Shown here: piece by piece, positions 43,005 to 49,855 of the stretch
Layout: the number at the start of each line of letters is the position of its first letter
Position numbering within the stretch: the stretch's first letter is position 1
Notes under the pieces: generated by a model
Databases searched by the model: none
The model's input: only the letters and a program-made list of their open reading frames with translations
Told to the model about the DNA's origin: nothing
Position numbers and translations under genes: made by a program
Assembly: GCF_000337475.1 (NCBI RefSeq)
Contig: NZ_AOIT01000047.1
Coordinates: forward strand, 1-49,855
Source: Natrinema limicola JCM 13563
Lineage (GTDB): Archaea; Halobacteriota; Halobacteria; Halobacteriales; Natrialbaceae
Direction: 5' to 3'
Length of the DNA: 49,855 bases

Positions 43005-45662
43005 TCAGTCCTCGATTTCGATCGCCGGCCGGCCAGGCTCGGCGTTTTTGAGGACGCTGTCGTCTGCCTCGTCAGCACGGACGACGTCGACCGGGGCCTC
43101 GAACTCGCGTTCGATCAGCCACGCGGCCGCCTCGAGTGCCTCATACTCTGCGTCGGGCTCGAGGCTCATCGTCAGCGCCTCGCGTTCGGCCTGGAGGTCT
43201 TGGCCGTAGTCGGCAGCGGCGTCGCCCTGCTGACGGATATGCGACTGCTGCATGAGTTCTCCGATCAGGTTGTCAGCGTCGCTCTCGATAGCGATCTCTA
43301 AGGCGTCGTACTTCCAGTCGGGGGCGATGACGACGTCGATGGCCTGCGGATCTTCGATACCTGCGACCTCGACGATGTCACGGATGTCCTCGCGGGTGTT
43401 TTCGACCAGCCGACGGCGCTTGGCGACGCGATCACGGTCGATCTCGGCGGTCGGCCAGTCGGCGTCGGCGACGAAGCCGTCGCCGCCGAGTTCGTCGTAC
43501 AGTTCCTCGGCGAGGTGGGGCGTGACCGGTGCAAGCAGTCGGACGACAGCCGACAGCCCACGCTCGTAGGTCTCGGCGTGGGGTTCGGTGTAGTCAGCGT
43601 ACTGCCGCAGCGTCCGCACCAGATCCTGGGTTTCGCGCAGCGCCTTGTTGAACGTCAGGTCGTCGTACTCGCCGCTGGCGATGGCGATCGTCGCGTCGAT
43701 CTCCGCGTCGACGTAGCTGGCGATCGCGTCGTCGTCGCCGTCGGGTTCGTCGGCGACGTAGTCCTCGACCATGCCCTGGAGCCGAGTGAGGAAGGCATAG
43801 GTCGACCGGACGCCTTCTTCGCTCCAGTCGAAGTCACGCTCGGGCTGGGCGGCCTGCATCATGAACAGCCGCGCCGTGTCCGCGCCGTAGTCCTCGACGA
43901 TCCGCTGGGGCGAGACGACGTTGCCCTTCGACTTGGACATCTTCTCGCCCTCGAGTTGCACCATCCCCTGTGCGAGCAGATTGGTGAATGGTTCGCGGTG
44001 CTCTAAGCCTTCGTGGTCTGCGAGCACCTTCGTGAAGAATCGAGAATAGAGCAGATGCATCACGGCGTGTTCGATGCCGCCGACGTACTGGTCGACTGGC
44101 ATCCAGTCGTTGGCTCGCTCCAGATCGAAGGGGACCTCCTCGGAGCCGGGCGAGACATAGCGCAGGAAGTACCACGAGGAGTCGACGAAGGTGTCCATCG
44201 TGTCGGTCTCGCGGGTCGCCGGACTGCCACAGTCCGGACACGTCGTCGCCTTCCACTCTTCGGCGGCATCCAGCGGGTTCCCGGTCGTGTTGATGAACTC
44301 CGGCAGTTCGACCGGCAGGTCCTCTTCGGGGACCATGACGGGGCCACAGTCGTCACAGTGGATGACCGGGATCGGGGTGCCCCAGTAGCGCTGACGGGAG
44401 ATGCCCCAGTCACGCAGCTGATACTGGGTGGCCTTCTCGGCGCTGTCGATGTCCTCGGTGAGTCGCTCGCGAGCCGTCTCGCTGTCGAGGCCGCTGTACT
44501 CGCCGGAGTTGATCAGGACGCCGTCGTCGGTGAACGCGTCCTCGCTGACGTCTGGTGCGTCGGGAACCGTCTCGCCGTCCCAGTCGTCAGGTTCGGGGGC
44601 GATGACGGGCTTGATCTCGATCCCCATCTTCTCGGCAAACGCGTGGTCGCGCTCGTCGTGGCCGGGCACGGCCATCAGCGCGCCCGTTCCGACGTCCGAG
44701 AGGACGAAGTCGGCGACGTAGACCGGAATCTCGTCGCCCGTGACGGGGTTCGTCGCGGTCAACCCCGTCTCGACGCCGTTCGGCTCGTCGCCGTCGGGGT
44801 CGGCTTCGTGCTCGATGAAGTGGCGAACGTCGTCGTCTTCCTCGGCCAACTCCTCGCTGATCGGATGGTCGGGCGCGAGTGCGAAGAACGTCGCGCCGTG
44901 GATCGTGTCGACGCGGGTCGTGAAAGCCTCGACCGAGCCGTAGCCCCCGATCTCGAAGTCCAGTTCCGTCCCGTACTGGCGACCGATCCAGTTGCGCTGC
45001 ATCTGGCGCACCGAGTTGGGCCATCCCTCCAAGTCGTCGATGGCCTCGAGTAATTCGTCTGCGTACTCGGTGATTTTGAGGAACCACTGCTCGAGTTCGC
45101 GCTGTTCGACCGGCGTATCACAGCGCCAGCAGAGTTCGTCGTCGCCCTCGACCTGTTCGTCGGCCAGCACGGTCTCACACTCGGGACACCAGTTGACCTC
45201 GGCGTCGCGGCGTTCGACCAGCCCTTCCTCGTGGAACCGGGAGAAGAGCCACTGGTTCCACTGGTAGTACTCGGGCGTGCAGGTAGTGATTTCGCGCTCC
45301 CAGTCGTAGCCAAAGCCCATCGACTCCATCTGGTCGGTCATCGTCTCGATGCAGTCGAACGTCCAATCACGCGGGTTCGTGTCGCGTTCCTTGGCCGCGT
45401 TCTCCGCGGGGAGGCCGAAGGCGTCCCACCCCATCGGATGGAGCACATCATCGCCTTGCATCCGGCGATAGCGCGCGTACGCGTCCGTGATCGTGTAGTT
45501 GCGGACGTGGCCCATGTGGAGCTTGCCGGACGGATACGGGTACATCCCCAGAACGTACGTCGGATCGTCGACGTCGTCGGGCGTCCGGTAGACGTCCGCG
45601 TCGTCCCACGCCTCCTGCCAGCGCCGTTCGACCGTCGCGTGGTCGTATCCCTCGTCACTCAT
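43005..45662 (-). CDS. leuS: Leucine--tRNA ligase, bacterial type
   Basis: This class I synthetase for tRNA(Leu) has 885 residues from ATG 45662 (MSDEGYDHATVERRW). HMGH lies at about 49-52 (GMYPYPSGKLHMGHVRNYT) and KMSKS at about 574 (EKMSKSKGNVV). The sequence around HIGH and the domain order follow bacterial rather than archaeal LeuRS, as reported for haloarchaea. The editing domain (about 225-420) shows ARTVDTIHGATFFALAPDHP-like TTRVDTIHGATF. Two zinc-like Cys pairs (CPECETV...CWRC and CPDCGSP) are present. An ATG 45 bases upstream is less family-like. Confidence 0.96.
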   Translation of the reverse strand: MSDEGYDHATVERRWQEAWDDADVYRTPDDVDDPTYVLGMYPYPSGKLHMGHVRNYTITDAYARYRRMQGDDVLHPMGWDAFGLPAENAAKERDTNPRDWTFDCIETMTDQMESMGFGYDWEREITTCTPEYYQWNQWLFSRFHEEGLVERRDAEVNWCPECETVLADEQVEGDDELCWRCDTPVEQRELEQWFLKITEYADELLEAIDDLEGWPNSVRQMQRNWIGRQYGTELDFEIGGYGSVEAFTTRVDTIHGATFFALAPDHPISEELAEEDDDVRHFIEHEADPDGDEPNGVETGLTATNPVTGDEIPVYVADFVLSDVGTGALMAVPGHDERDHAFAEKMGIEIKPVIAPEPDDWDGETVPDAPDVSEDAFTDDGVLINSGEYSGLDSETARERLTEDIDSAEKATQYQLRDWGISRQRYWGTPIPVIHCDDCGPVMVPEEDLPVELPEFINTTGNPLDAAEEWKATTCPDCGSPATRETDTMDTFVDSSWYFLRYVSPGSEEVPFDLERANDWMPVDQYVGGIEHAVMHLLYSRFFTKVLADHEGLEHREPFTNLLAQGMVQLEGEKMSKSKGNVVSPQRIVEDYGADTARLFMMQAAQPERDFDWSEEGVRSTYAFLTRLQGMVEDYVADEPDGDDDAIASYVDAEIDATIAIASGEYDDLTFNKALRETQDLVRTLRQYADYTEPHAETYERGLSAVVRLLAPVTPHLAEELYDELGGDGFVADADWPTAEIDRDRVAKRRRLVENTREDIRDIVEVAGIEDPQAIDVVIAPDWKYDALEIAIESDADNLIGELMQQSHIRQQGDAAADYGQDLQAEREALTMSLEPDAEYEALEAAAWLIEREFEAPVDVVRADEADDSVLKNAEPGRPAIEIED

Positions 45663-45749
45663 TTGCTTATATACGTCTCTGTGAGACGCCTCCCTATACC
45701 TTTCCATACCGCTATTGATCGGTGTCCGTCCCCGTCTCTGCGGGGCGTC

Positions 45750-46562
45750 TCAGAGAAATACGGCGACCGCGGCGACCAGGCCGAGTACCACCAGCACACT
45801 CCCGGCTACTGCTCGGATTCGTGCCTGTGATTGCACCCGCTCCCGCTGGGCCTCGAGGTCACCGCTTGCGATCACCAGCGGCGTCTCGTCGGTTCCCCGA
45901 AGGACGTATCCGTCGGCCGTCTCGGTCACCTCGCCGCGAACCAGCAACTCGTCGCCGTCCCGGACGACGGTGGCCTGATACTTGTCCGGCATCGAATTCT
46001 TCCGGCCGATACTGACCGAAACCTCCAGATCGCCGATGATACCGCCCTCGTCGGCCAGTCCCGTCCGCTCGAGGAAGCGATTAATCGGGTCGAGATCACC
46101 GAGGTAGACGTCCGTTTTCGGGTGGCCGAGAAACACTTGCGACGAGTCGAAGGGGTCGTCGCCCTGTTTGGCCGCCAACGGCACCGCATCCACGTCGACG
46201 TGCTCCCACCCGTGGTCGATCGTGAACTCGCCGACCGCGAGTTCGCCGTCGACAGTCTGCCACCGAGCCCCAACCTGGCCACCTGTATTGCGCTTCCGGC
46301 GGAGCCGCCACGCCCAGAGGGCAGCCGGATCGCCCTCGGTAGGCTCGGACTCGGGCCCGGTTCGTTCCGGCGAGGCCGACTCGAGGACGTGTACCGGCCC
46401 GCTGATCGTCGTCTCACGGCCCGGTTCGAGCCGGCCAGCGCCTGACGAGGTGACTCCGTCGATCGTCGTCCCTCGAGCATGAAGTTCGCGTGCTCGAGAC
46501 AACACGAACCCACCGAACAGGACGAACGCCCCTGCGACGACGAGTCCAGTTACTTTGACCAT
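45750..46562 (-). CDS. Membrane-anchored protein with a GIDE/BAM-like domain
   Basis: The 270-residue protein has one transmembrane helix at each end (about 4-22 and 249-268) and a soluble middle. The N-terminal layout, a membrane anchor then SRARELHARGTTIDGVTSSGAGRLEPGRETTISGPVHV, and the following AALWAWRLRRKR resemble GIDE/BAM-type domains seen beside MUL1-like ligases, but no RING finger is visible. The orientation with both ends in the membrane suggests a large external loop or a cytoplasmic one. The resemblance is weak. The gene stands between leuS and hsp20, all on the minus strand. Confidence 0.65.
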   Translation of the reverse strand: MVKVTGLVVAGAFVLFGGFVLSRARELHARGTTIDGVTSSGAGRLEPGRETTISGPVHVLESASPERTGPESEPTEGDPAALWAWRLRRKRNTGGQVGARWQTVDGELAVGEFTIDHGWEHVDVDAVPLAAKQGDDPFDSSQVFLGHPKTDVYLGDLDPINRFLERTGLADEGGIIGDLEVSVSIGRKNSMPDKYQATVVRDGDELLVRGEVTETADGYVLRGTDETPLVIASGDLEAQRERVQSQARIRAVAGSVLVVLGLVAAVAVFL

Positions 46563-46628
46563 GATTAAGAAATTATAGCTGATCGACAGTAATCCTGGCG
46601 AAAAATACCGTCACGGGAAATCGGCGAT

Positions 46629-46648
46629 CGACCGCTGATCAGCGGTCG
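46629..46648. other. 20-bp perfect palindrome downstream of hsp20
   Basis: CGACCGCTGATCAGCGGTCG reads identically on both strands, with no loop. It lies 26 bases after the hsp20 stop and 67 bases before the membrane protein start. It could be a terminator-like cruciform, or a protein-binding site. Palindromes this long and perfect are unusual in this window. Confidence 0.5.
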
Positions 46649-46673
46649 CATCACCCGAAGCGCGACCGTTACC

Positions 46674-47093
46674 TTACTCGATGTCGATCTGCTTCGAATC
46701 CTCCCCACCCGACTCCTTCGGCAGCCGAACCGTCAGCACACCGTTTTCGAAGCCGGCTGCCACCCCGTCCTCGTCGACCGGTTCGGGGAGTCGAATTCGT
46801 CGATTCACCGAGGTCTCCGTCCGTTCACGGCGGAGGTATCGCCCCTCGGCGAACTCGCCCTCGTCGATCCGGTCGGCCTCGAGGTGGAGGGTTCCATCCG
46901 AGAGCGTCAACTCGATATCGTCGGTCTCGTAGCCGGGGAGGTCGGCAGTGACAACGTATTCCTCGTCGCGGTCAGCGACATCGACCGGCACCGTTCCCGG
47001 GACCTGCAGCCCGCCGGCGGCCATTCCCTCTTCGACCTGTTGGCTCACGCGGTCGAGCAACTCCTCGATCTCATCAAATGGATTGCGTCGCAT
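46674..47093 (-). CDS. hsp20: Small heat-shock protein Hsp20 / alpha-crystallin
   Basis: The 139-residue chaperone binds unfolding proteins. The alpha-crystallin domain is visible at about 37-128: VPVDVADRDEEYVVTADLPGYETDDIELTL, LRRERTETSVNRRIRLPEPVDEDGVAAGFENGVLTVRLPK, whose ENGVLTVRLPK is the family hallmark. A short N-terminus (MRRNPFDEIEELLDRVSQQVEEG) and C-terminal acidic tail complete it, but there is no IXI motif. A TATA-like GAATTTATCC (plus-strand 47117-47126) is centred 28 bases before the ATG, giving a leaderless transcript. Confidence 0.93.
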   Translation of the reverse strand: MRRNPFDEIEELLDRVSQQVEEGMAAGGLQVPGTVPVDVADRDEEYVVTADLPGYETDDIELTLSDGTLHLEADRIDEGEFAEGRYLRRERTETSVNRRIRLPEPVDEDGVAAGFENGVLTVRLPKESGGEDSKQIDIE

Positions 47094-47116
47094 ACTTGCA
47101 TGTAGGTTCCCAACGG

Positions 47117-47126
47117 GGATAAATTC
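47117..47126 (-). promoter_or_regulatory. TATA box of hsp20
   Basis: GAATTTATCC on the minus strand lies about 28 bases ahead of the ATG at 47093, the usual haloarchaeal spacing. Confidence 0.6.
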
Positions 47127-47153
47127 TGCCCGCAGAACGACGACAGAAGCGGG

Positions 47154-47609
47154 TCACTCGGGAAGCGTGACGAGACCATCCTCGAGCGCGTCGAGGAGCA
47201 CTTCACGCGCGTGGCCGTCGGGATCGACGCCGTCGTAGACCGCCTGTACCTCGCCGTTGGCCAGCAGGAACGTCGTCCGCGCAGTCTTGCCGTTCCGAAG
47301 TTCGACGTCAAAGGCCGCGGCGATCTCGGCGTCGGGATCGGCAAGCAGATCGAACTCGAGGCCCTCCGCCTCGCAAAAGGACTGGTGGGAGTCGACGCCG
47401 TCGGTCGAGACGCCGTAGACGTCGACGCCAGCGTCCGCGTAGGTCTCGCGCTCGCGCTGGAACTGGTTTGCCTCGACGGTACAGCCGGGCGTATCGTCCT
47501 TCGGGTAGAAATAGAGGACCGTCGGCGCCGCGAACGCGAGACTAACGGTCTCACCGTCCTGATTCGGTGCGGTCACGGTCGGCGCGTCATCGCCTGGGGC
47601 GAGTGGCAT
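47154..47609 (-). CDS. Peroxiredoxin, BCP/PrxQ type
   Basis: This 151-residue thiol peroxidase reduces hydrogen peroxide and organic peroxides. The peroxidatic cysteine is in YPKDDTPGCTVEANQF (C near residue 43). The Cys that could act as resolving partner is near residue 79, in SHQSFCEAEGLEF, a spacing different from typical BCP's five residues. Other family segments are PAPGDDAPTVTAPNQDG-like (PLAPGDDAPTV) and VDVYGVSTDGVDSH. It probably takes electrons from thioredoxin. It lies 60 bases upstream of hsp20 on the same strand, so the two form a stress gene pair. Confidence 0.92.
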   Translation of the reverse strand: MPLAPGDDAPTVTAPNQDGETVSLAFAAPTVLYFYPKDDTPGCTVEANQFQRERETYADAGVDVYGVSTDGVDSHQSFCEAEGLEFDLLADPDAEIAAAFDVELRNGKTARTTFLLANGEVQAVYDGVDPDGHAREVLLDALEDGLVTLPE

Positions 47610-47718
47610 ACCCGTGCTAGCGTGGGGTGTGAAAAACAGTTTGTGGTCAGTTACCGCGGCGACGGACAGACCGGCGCTGCCCCGATTCGGTAACGGCCAA
47701 TTCTGCCCACGTCGGTCG

Positions 47719-47726
47719 AATTATGC
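47719..47726 (+). promoter_or_regulatory. TATA box of the 52-residue membrane protein gene
   Basis: AATTATGC lies 28 bases ahead of the ATG at 47751, matching the spacing for a leaderless transcript. Confidence 0.45.
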
Positions 47727-47750
47727 ACGACAGTTCACCTAGAACCGCCG

Positions 47751-47909
47751 ATGATCGACACCGTTCTCCACACCGGCTCAGAACATCCAGATCTCCTGTG
47801 GATCCTCGTCCCAGCGTTCCTGTCGTTCCTTGCAGGACTGGGCGTGATGACCTATGGCGACCGCATCCGAGCATGGGTTCGCCCAGATAGCAGTAGGACC
47901 GCTGAGTAA
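47751..47909 (+). CDS. 52-residue single-helix membrane protein
   Basis: The short ORF encodes MIDTVLHTGSEHPDLLWILV and continues through a 20-residue hydrophobic helix (about 14-34, LLWILVPAFLSFLAGLGVMTY), followed by a basic GDRIRAWVRP tail. It is supported by the composition (hydrophobic helix, positive-inside tail), the TATA box 28 bases ahead and the clean stop at 47907-47909. The gene faces away from the peroxiredoxin and toward pheA. The function is unknown. Confidence 0.6.
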   Translation: MIDTVLHTGSEHPDLLWILVPAFLSFLAGLGVMTYGDRIRAWVRPDSSRTAE

Positions 47910-47968
47910 CCGTTTTACTCACGCGCAAGCCGTCGCACTGCTCGTTTCACGCGAGACCGACCCTGTCC

Positions 47969-48784
47969 TTACTCGACGACGTGCTCAGTGTCGTATGAAC
48001 CGAGCCGGCGGACCCAGCCGTTCTCGGCGAGGTCCTCGAGGTCCGCGATCGCCTCCTGGGTGCGTGACTCGTAGAGGCCGGCCTCGAAGTCGATGTGGAA
48101 GACGTAATCGCCCAGTCGCTGGCCGCTCGGCCGTGACTCGACACGGGTCAGGTTGATATCCCGATTCGCGAAGGGCTCGAGCAACTCGAGTAACAGCCCA
48201 GGGTAGTTCGCGTTCGGATAGACCACCAGCGAGGTCTTGCCGCCGCCGGTCGAACGCTCGTCGGCGGGCGCGAGCGCGAAAAATCGTGTCGCATTGGAGT
48301 CCTGATCCTGGATGTCCTCGGCCAGTACCTCGAGACCGTCGCCGTCGGCGTTCGCCGGATGACCGATGCCAGCGACCGACGGATCCTCGCGGGCGAACTC
48401 GACACCTTGGGCCGTGCTCGCGACGGCCTCGAGGGTCGCGTCGGGATACTCGCGCTCGAGATAGGACCGACACTGCGCCAGCGCCTGAGAGTGGCTGGCG
48501 ATGGTGTCGAACTCCGGCCCCTGTGCGAGCAGGGCGTGACGGATCGGGGTGACGATCTCGCGGACGACGGCGACGTCGTAGTCGGCGATCGCGTCGAGAC
48601 TCTCCGTCACGGAGCCCTCGATACTGTTTTCGATGGGGATGACGCCCCGGTCGTACTCGCCGGCGGCGACGGCGTCGACGATCGCCGTCACCGACTGGCG
48701 GAAGTCGATCTCACCGTTGTCGGCGATCGCACTCGTCGCCCGGTGTGAATAGGTTCCTTCGGGACCCAGCGTAACTGCAGTCAT
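47969..48784 (-). CDS. pheA: Prephenate dehydratase
   Basis: The 271-residue enzyme converts prephenate to phenylpyruvate for phenylalanine synthesis. The catalytic domain starts VTLGPEGTYSHRATSAIA and includes GVIPIENSIEGSVTESLDAI (about 47-66), RHALLAQG, and AQGVEFAREDPSVAGIGHPA with VLAEDIQDQDSNATRFFALAP near 150-170 (conserved Asn-Thr-Arg-Phe region). A C-terminal ACT domain (about 185-265, ESRPSGQRLGDYVFHIDFE) should bind Phe for feedback inhibition. It is a stand-alone form without chorismate mutase. A 3-base-loop hairpin follows at 48863-48881, on the far side of the start. Confidence 0.96.
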   Translation of the reverse strand: MTAVTLGPEGTYSHRATSAIADNGEIDFRQSVTAIVDAVAAGEYDRGVIPIENSIEGSVTESLDAIADYDVAVVREIVTPIRHALLAQGPEFDTIASHSQALAQCRSYLEREYPDATLEAVASTAQGVEFAREDPSVAGIGHPANADGDGLEVLAEDIQDQDSNATRFFALAPADERSTGGGKTSLVVYPNANYPGLLLELLEPFANRDINLTRVESRPSGQRLGDYVFHIDFEAGLYESRTQEAIADLEDLAENGWVRRLGSYDTEHVVE

Positions 48785-48862
48785 TACGGGCCGATAATGC
48801 GGTCTGGGTCAAAAGACCGTCGGGTCTTCCAGTTCGATCGACAACACCCACAGTCGCATCCG

Positions 48863-48881
48863 AGCCAACCGCGGGTTGGCT
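48863..48881. terminator. Hairpin downstream of the MC1 gene
   Basis: AGCCAACC-GCG-GGTTGGCT is a perfect 8-bp stem with a 3-base loop between the MC1 stop and pheA start, both minus-strand genes. It is about 85 bases after the MC1 stop and resembles the other three-base-loop hairpins in the window. Terminator function is an inference. Confidence 0.4.
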
Positions 48882-48965
48882 GTCAGGGCTGGTACGCGCC
48901 ACACGCGCTGGACGACGGCATCGCTATCGGCCGGTCAGACGAGAGAAAACAACAAAGCAGACGGA

Positions 48966-49274
48966 CTACTCGTCTAAGTGATCAATTCCTTTCTTCGAGA
49001 CGTTTGCTTCCGTGATCTCGTCTGGCATCCAGTCGGGCTTGTCGCTTGGAGCCGTCTCCTCCCAGGCCCAGCCCTCATAGATGTGTACCTTGTCCGTTCC
49101 CTTCTCTCGCAGTTTGAGTTCGACGCGCTCGGCCTCCGCTTCGCTCGGGCCGGGCTCGAGCCGTCGCGCCGCCTTGAGCGCGGCCTGACGGGGTGTATTG
49201 CCAGAAAAGACACTCGATTCGTCACCGCCCGATTCACGCAGTGCAAAGTTTCGTTTACCGTCTTCGCGTACCAT
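48966..49274 (-). CDS. Non-histone chromosomal protein MC1
   Basis: The 102-residue DNA-bending protein is a chromatin component of haloarchaea and methanosarcina. The family pattern is MVREDGKRNFALRE, VFSGNTPRQAALKAARRLEPGPSEAEAERVELKLREKGTDKVHIYEGWAWEETAP. Compared with methanosarcina MC1 it is more acidic and has an insertion, typical of halophiles. The start is supported by a GGAGG ribosome-binding site (plus-strand 49284-49288) nine bases upstream and a TATA box at 49313-49320. It is divergent from the AbrB-like gene. Confidence 0.93.
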   Translation of the reverse strand: MVREDGKRNFALRESGGDESSVFSGNTPRQAALKAARRLEPGPSEAEAERVELKLREKGTDKVHIYEGWAWEETAPSDKPDWMPDEITEANVSKKGIDHLDE

Positions 49275-49283
49275 GATTTATCG

Positions 49284-49320
49284 CCTCCGTGTCAAACGAG
49301 CACACGACCAGACATAAAGA
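49284..49320 (-). promoter_or_regulatory. Promoter and Shine-Dalgarno site of the MC1 gene
   Basis: The minus strand has a TATA-like TCTTTATG (49313-49320) and a GGAGG (49284-49288) spaced nine bases from the ATG at 49274. A short 5' leader with a strong Shine-Dalgarno is the exception here, since most genes in the window look leaderless. Confidence 0.6.
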
Positions 49321-49426
49321 TATCCCCGGAAACCGACCGACTGCGTCGGTATCTTTAAGTACAGCGCTGACGCCACTCGTCTGCAGGATCCGCGATCGGC
49401 GTCATTCGCCTGGGCGTCGAAAACAC

Positions 49427-49438
49427 TTAAGTATATCC
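49427..49438 (+). promoter_or_regulatory. TATA box of the AbrB-like gene
   Basis: TTAAGTATATCC lies about 35 bases ahead of the ATG at 49468, giving a short leader of roughly 8 bases. Confidence 0.5.
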
Positions 49439-49467
49439 TACGGCGAAGTTCGGAATAGAATCCCGCG

Positions 49468-49665
49468 ATGGTACGGAAAAAGAAGCTGAGTCCAAGCGGT
49501 GCGAAAGACGACGACGGCAACTATCACAACGTCCACCTCAATCTCCACGAGGATGAACTCGCAGTCGCGGGCATGGATATCGGCGACGAGGTCTTCGTCC
49601 GGGTCCGGGACGGTAAAATCATCATTCAGAAAGCAGACGAGGATGACGTCGAACACGAGTTCTAG
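49468..49665 (+). CDS. AbrB-like/small beta-hairpin protein
   Basis: The 65-residue protein has a basic start (MVRKKKLSPSGAKDDDGNYHNVHLNL) and a beta segment, DIGDEVFVRVRDGKIIIQKADE, that resembles the swapped hairpin of AbrB/SpoVT-type transition-state regulators, common in haloarchaea. It could be a DNA-binding regulator or an antitoxin-like protein, though no toxin gene follows. The ending, DDVEHEF, is acidic. It has its own TATA box and is divergent from MC1. Hairpins with 3-base loops follow the stop. Confidence 0.7.
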   Translation: MVRKKKLSPSGAKDDDGNYHNVHLNLHEDELAVAGMDIGDEVFVRVRDGKIIIQKADEDDVEHEF

Positions 49666-49689
49666 AACCCACCTTTTTACGCCTCGGGA

Positions 49690-49742
49690 TTCGCTCGCTC
49701 CGCGAGCGAACCGCTCTCTGCTCACGGACGCAAAGCGTCCGT
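49690..49742. terminator. Two tight hairpins downstream of the AbrB-like gene
   Basis: TTCGCTCGC-TCC-GCGAGCGAA (49690-49710) and ACGGACGC-AAA-GCGTCCGT (49724-49742) are 9-bp and 8-bp perfect stems with 3-base loops. They could terminate transcription from the left gene or the partial gene at the right edge. Between them and the partial CDS nothing else is visible. Confidence 0.5.
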
Positions 49743-49768
49743 TCGCATGGCACGCGGGACCTTAGTGA

Positions 49769-49855
49769 TTAGCAAATCTTATTGAGAAATCCACCGAGGT
49801 GATTGTCAATCCACGATGCAGCGAAACTCAGTTTCTCGGTCAGTTGGTCGAACAG
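49769..49855 (-). CDS. 3' end of an unidentified gene cut by the window
   Basis: A frame open to the window edge gives 28 codons (LFDQLTEKLSFAASWIDNHL and so on) ending at TAA (49769-49771). The mix of hydrophobic and charged residues and the even codon usage support coding. The composition is less acidic than the surrounding genes, and local GC is lower, which hints at a mobile element, perhaps a transposase C-terminus. I cannot name the family from this fragment. Confidence 0.45.
   Translation of the reverse strand: MFDQLTEKLSFAASWIDNHLGGFLNKIC

Overview
The window comes from a haloarchaeon (class Halobacteria). Coding DNA is GC-rich and most proteins are strongly acidic. Promoters are archaeal, with TATA boxes about 27 bases ahead of leaderless starts. 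Marker genes include a thermosome subunit, RIO1 kinase, a KH ribosome-biogenesis protein, an eIF1/SUI1 homologue and the chromosomal protein MC1. Bacterial-type LeuRS, NAD-dependent DNA ligase and UvrC are also present, as is usual in haloarchaea. The order Natrialbales is possible but cannot be proved here. I see no rRNA, tRNA or CRISPR array.

Layout. 1-2.6 kb: a promoter-like left edge, a winged-helix regulator/membrane protein pair, and lpdA. 2.6-18.7 kb: one tightly packed minus-strand operon for the baseplate and spike of a contractile injection system (CIS). In transcription order it holds a six-helix membrane protein, a 1442-residue arginine/serine-rich disordered protein, a LysM hub protein, gpD hub, gpV spike, PAAR tip, gp25, two gpJ-like baseplate proteins, and a tail protein with an N-terminal propeller-like region. 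No sheath, tube, terminator cap or AAA+ ATPase gene is in the window, so either the system is split or it is a baseplate-only derivative.

18.8-24.4 kb: a putative manganese exporter, an orphan NrfD, a Tat-exported small protein, two tandem GNAT acetyltransferases, SUI1 and a mini zinc-ribbon protein. 24.4-34.7 kb: uvrC, an ABC-2 exporter, a Get3/ArsA ATPase, ligA, and a methanethiol-oxidase (SBP56)/ferredoxin operon whose promoter lies inside a perfect dyad.

34.7-39.8 kb: rio1, trpS, the KH gene and the thermosome. trpS sits between rio1 and the KH gene. It is preceded by a previously unnoticed 26-codon leader ORF containing WQWRW, whose Trp codons lie in the loop of a perfect 12-bp hairpin. 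This looks like an archaeal tryptophan attenuator. 40-49.9 kb: a methyltransferase, an ornithine cyclodeaminase/alanine dehydrogenase family enzyme, a DUF2071 protein, leuS, a membrane protein, hsp20, a peroxiredoxin, a 52-residue membrane protein, pheA, MC1, an AbrB-like small protein, and the 3' end of an unknown gene at the right edge.

Two repeat-like signals cross gene boundaries. One is an exactly 82-bp palindromic intergenic element with ATACGG termini (three copies plus a remnant). The other is a set of intergenic hairpins with three-base loops.
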